This document shows, one piece after another, positions 51,056-53,218 of a stretch of 53,218 bases of DNA. Made by a program: the position numbers and the translations under genes. Numbering within the stretch: position 1 is the first letter of the stretch; every line of letters starts with the position of its first letter. The notes under the pieces are model-generated. The model did no database searches. It was given only the letters and a program-made list of their open reading frames with translations, and was not told the DNA's origin. The stretch is from Vibrio brasiliensis LMG 20546 (GTDB lineage Bacteria; Pseudomonadota; Gammaproteobacteria; Enterobacterales; Vibrionaceae): positions 1-53,218 of the forward strand of contig NZ_AEVS01000007.1 of assembly GCF_000189255.1 (NCBI RefSeq), read 5' to 3'.

Positions 51056-51712
51056 ATGACTCAAGATGAAATGAAGAAAGAAGCTGGTTGGGCAGCACTT
51101 AAGTATGTTGAAAAAGGCAGCATTGTTGGTGTTGGCACTGGCTCTACCGTAAATCACTTCATCGATGCACTAGCAACAATGAAAGATGACATTAAAGGTG
51201 CAGTTTCAAGCTCTGAAGCTTCAACAGAGAAGCTGAAAGGCCTGGGCATCGAAGTATTCGACTGTAACGAAGTTGCTATGCTAGATATCTACGTTGATGG
51301 TGCGGACGAAATCAACGCATCTCGCGACATGATCAAAGGTGGCGGTGCTGCGCTGACTCGCGAAAAGATTGTTGCGGCTATTTCTGAAAAATTTGTATGT
51401 ATCGTTGATAACACTAAAGCAGTCGACGTACTTGGTGAGTTCCCACTGCCAGTTGAAGTTATCCCAATGGCTCGCTCTTACGTTGCTCGTCAGCTTGTGA
51501 AGCTTGGCGGTGACCCAGCTTACCGTGAAGGTGTAATCACAGATAACGGCAACGTTATCCTAGACGTGCACGGCATGAAAATTACTGACCCGAAAGATCT
51601 AGAAGATAAGATCAATGCAATCGCAGGTGTTGTTACTGTAGGTCTATTCGCTCACCGTGGTGCTGATATTGTTATCACTGGTACGCCTGAAGGGGCAAAA
51701 ATCGAAGAGTAA
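51056..51712 (+). CDS. rpiA: ribose-5-phosphate isomerase A
   Basis: A 218-residue RpiA. The ATG at 51056 is chosen because AGGAG lies 6 bases before it; the ATG at 51050 abuts the Shine-Dalgarno. Motifs: [25 protein letters not shown] (catalytic Asp), [14 protein letters not shown], and [15 protein letters not shown]. It interconverts ribose 5-phosphate and ribulose 5-phosphate in the pentose phosphate pathway. Its own terminator follows, so it is separate from serA. Confidence 0.98.
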   Translation: MTQDEMKKEAGWAALKYVEKGSIVGVGTGSTVNHFIDALATMKDDIKGAVSSSEASTEKLKGLGIEVFDCNEVAMLDIYVDGADEINASRDMIKGGGAALTREKIVAAISEKFVCIVDNTKAVDVLGEFPLPVEVIPMARSYVARQLVKLGGDPAYREGVITDNGNVILDVHGMKITDPKDLEDKINAIAGVVTVGLFAHRGADIVITGTPEGAKIEE

Positions 51713-51741
51713 CCCGCTCTTTTTGGTTATTTCATTACAAG

Positions 51742-51766
51742 CGGCGCCAATTGGCGCCGTTTTTTT
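51742..51766 (+). terminator. rpiA terminator
   Basis: CGGCGCC (51742-51748) pairs with GGCGCCG (51753-51759), loop AATT, followed by seven T. Confidence 0.92.
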
Positions 51767-51856
51767 CATTTTAATCAATAAATATTCTGCCTTATTCCGT
51801 AATTTTCTTACCCAAAGTGTATTTTTTTTGTTAAGTTAATGGTCAGAAGACGCACA

Positions 51857-51902
51857 AGGAAAACGTTTGCGTACTATATAACGTCTATAAAAACGTTTGC
51901 TT
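51857..51902 (+). promoter_or_regulatory. two LacI/PurR-type operators before serA
   Basis: Two boxes with the AAACGTTTGC core occur at 51857-51872 (14 of 16 positions of the PurR consensus ACGCAAACGTTTGCGT) and 51887-51902 (12 of 16). Their centres are 30 bp apart, about three helical turns. A TA-rich -10-like segment (TACTATATAA) lies between. The second box ends 63 bases before serA. Confidence 0.6.
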
Positions 51903-51965
51903 TACTTGCTTTTGCCCAATGTGCGCCAGTTAAAGCCCAATTTCCCCACTTTAAGGAAGAAGACA

Positions 51966-53195
51966 ATGGCCAAAGTTTCACTGGAAAAAGACAAAATAAA
52001 AATTCTCTTGCTTGAAGGTCTACACCCATCATCAGTAGAAGTTCTTCAGGCTGCCGGCTACACCAATATCGAATACCACAAAGGCTCACTTCCAGAAGAA
52101 GAACTTCTTGAAGCAGTTAAAGATGTGCACTTTATCGGTATCCGTTCGCGTACTAACCTATCGGAAGAGGTGATCAACGCAGCGGAGAAGCTAGTTGCTA
52201 TTGGCTGTTTCTGTATTGGTACTAACCAAGTGGATCTTAAAGCTGCTGCTGTTCGCGGTATTCCTGTCTTTAACGCACCATTCTCAAATACACGTAGTGT
52301 CGCGGAACTGGTTCTAGGCCAGGTTCTACTACTATTGCGCGGTATCCCAGAGAAAAACGCTTTGGCTCACCGTGGTATCTGGAAAAAAAGTGCCGAGAAC
52401 TCTTATGAAGCGCGCGGCAAGCGTCTGGGTATTATTGGTTACGGTCACATCGGTACTCAATTAGGCATCATTGCTGAAAACCTGGGTATGCGCGTCTACT
52501 TCTACGATATCGAGAACAAACTATCGCTAGGTAACGCAACACAAGTTCATACAATGAGTGAGTTGCTAAATAAGTGTGATGTTATCTCGCTACACGTACC
52601 AGAGACTTCTGGAACCAAGAATATGATGGGCGCAGAAGAGTTTGCTCGTATGAAGCCTGGTTCAATTTTCATCAATGCGGCGCGCGGAACTGTGGTAGAT
52701 ATTGAAGCACTATGCCATAGCCTGGAAGCAGGTCACCTTGCCGGTGCAGCGATTGACGTATTCCCAACTGAACCTAAAACCAATGCAGACCCATTTGAGT
52801 CACCACTGCAGAAATTCGACAACGTTATCCTGACTCCACACGTAGGTGGTTCAACTCAGGAAGCGCAAGAGAACATCGGTGTTGAAGTTGCAGGTAAACT
52901 GGCTAAGTACTCAGACAATGGTTCAACCCTATCAAGTGTTAACTTCCCAGAAGTATCTCTTCCTGAGCACCGTGACTGCTCACGACTACTTCACATCCAC
53001 CAAAACCGTCCTGGTATCCTGACGCAAATTAACACCATCTTTGCTGAAGAAGGTATTAACATCGCGGGTCAGTACCTACAGACTGCTGCGGATTTTGGTT
53101 ATGTAGTTATCGATGTAGAAACAGAGCGTTCTGAAGAAGCACTGAAGAAGCTGAAGAGTATCGAAGGCACAATTCGTGCGCGTATCCTTCACTAA
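51966..53195 (+). CDS. serA: D-3-phosphoglycerate dehydrogenase
   Basis: A 409-residue short-type SerA, starting at ATG 51966 (MAKVSLEKDKIKILLLEG) with AAGGA before it. The NAD-binding GKRLGIIGYGHIGTQLGIIAE, the active-site Arg in FINAARGTVVDIE, the Glu in the DVFPTEP region and the His in ILTPHVGGSTQEAQENIG are present. A C-terminal ACT domain (about 335-409, HIHQNRPGILTQINTIFAEE) gives serine feedback inhibition. It commits 3-phosphoglycerate to serine, hence glycine and one-carbon units. The window ends 23 bases after its stop. Confidence 0.98.
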   Translation: MAKVSLEKDKIKILLLEGLHPSSVEVLQAAGYTNIEYHKGSLPEEELLEAVKDVHFIGIRSRTNLSEEVINAAEKLVAIGCFCIGTNQVDLKAAAVRGIPVFNAPFSNTRSVAELVLGQVLLLLRGIPEKNALAHRGIWKKSAENSYEARGKRLGIIGYGHIGTQLGIIAENLGMRVYFYDIENKLSLGNATQVHTMSELLNKCDVISLHVPETSGTKNMMGAEEFARMKPGSIFINAARGTVVDIEALCHSLEAGHLAGAAIDVFPTEPKTNADPFESPLQKFDNVILTPHVGGSTQEAQENIGVEVAGKLAKYSDNGSTLSSVNFPEVSLPEHRDCSRLLHIHQNRPGILTQINTIFAEEGINIAGQYLQTAADFGYVVIDVETERSEEALKKLKSIEGTIRARILH

Positions 53196-53218
53196 AAGGC
53201 TTGCTACTGATCAAAAAA

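Noticed and set aside
51857-51902. Cra (FruR) operators
   Set aside because: The Cra consensus is TGAAACGTTTCA; these sites have GC after TTT, which fits PurR/LacI-type boxes better.

Overview
The window is a stretch of ordinary-looking core chromosome from a gamma-proteobacterium, almost certainly a Vibrio (family Vibrionaceae). This rests on protein identity as I recognise it and on gene order: a thr leader next to arcA, hldE-glnE, eno-pyrG-mazG-relA-rlmD-barA, acpS-pdxJ-recO-era-rnc-lepB-lepA, rseCBA-rpoE-nadB, and zapA-6S RNA-ygfA-rpiA-serA. No phage, insertion sequence, CRISPR array, tRNA or rRNA was seen.

Layout. 1-123: the leader peptide and attenuator hairpin of a threonine biosynthesis operon that runs off the left edge on the minus strand. 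398-2809: a small envelope protein, an RraA-family protein, a DUF3293 protein and ArcA. 2921-11041: LPS heptose synthesis (HldE), glutamine synthetase adenylylation (GlnE), a chemoreceptor, a K+ channel and the inorganic triphosphatase YgiF. 11248-17846: phosphate uptake (PhoU-like protein and PitA), YgiM, GspB/GspA (secretin assembly) and Cca. 17923-18077: a decayed duplicate of the 3' end of eno. 18163-26066: eno, pyrG, mazG, relA and rlmD, with a tandem pair of about 120-bp palindromic repeats between mazG and relA. 26245-31976: the BarA/VarS sensor kinase, tail to tail with a three-gene operon (outer-membrane barrel, short periplasmic binding protein, membrane diguanylate cyclase). 32117-41423: two housekeeping blocks on the minus strand and the sigma-E operon, in which rseC carries an apparent frameshift. 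41827-50172: NadB, YgfX/SdhE, YgfZ, a YbaK-like deacylase, a large intergenic region with a candidate sRNA, UbiI/UbiH, YgfB and ZapA. 50190-53195: 6S RNA, YgfA, RpiA and SerA.

Themes. Much of the window deals with growth control and envelope stress: ppGpp (RelA), BarA (Csr pathway), sigma-E, ArcA and 6S RNA. Regulatory sites read directly from the sequence include a perfect FNR-type box and a GGA-loop hairpin in front of arcA, a sigma-E promoter for rpoE, two LacI/PurR-type operators at serA, and the thr attenuator. The most unusual features are the eno 3' duplication, the rseC frameshift, the porin/binding-protein/cyclase operon, a short leader ORF with a hairpin before nadB, and a post-stop repeat shared by lepA and lepB.
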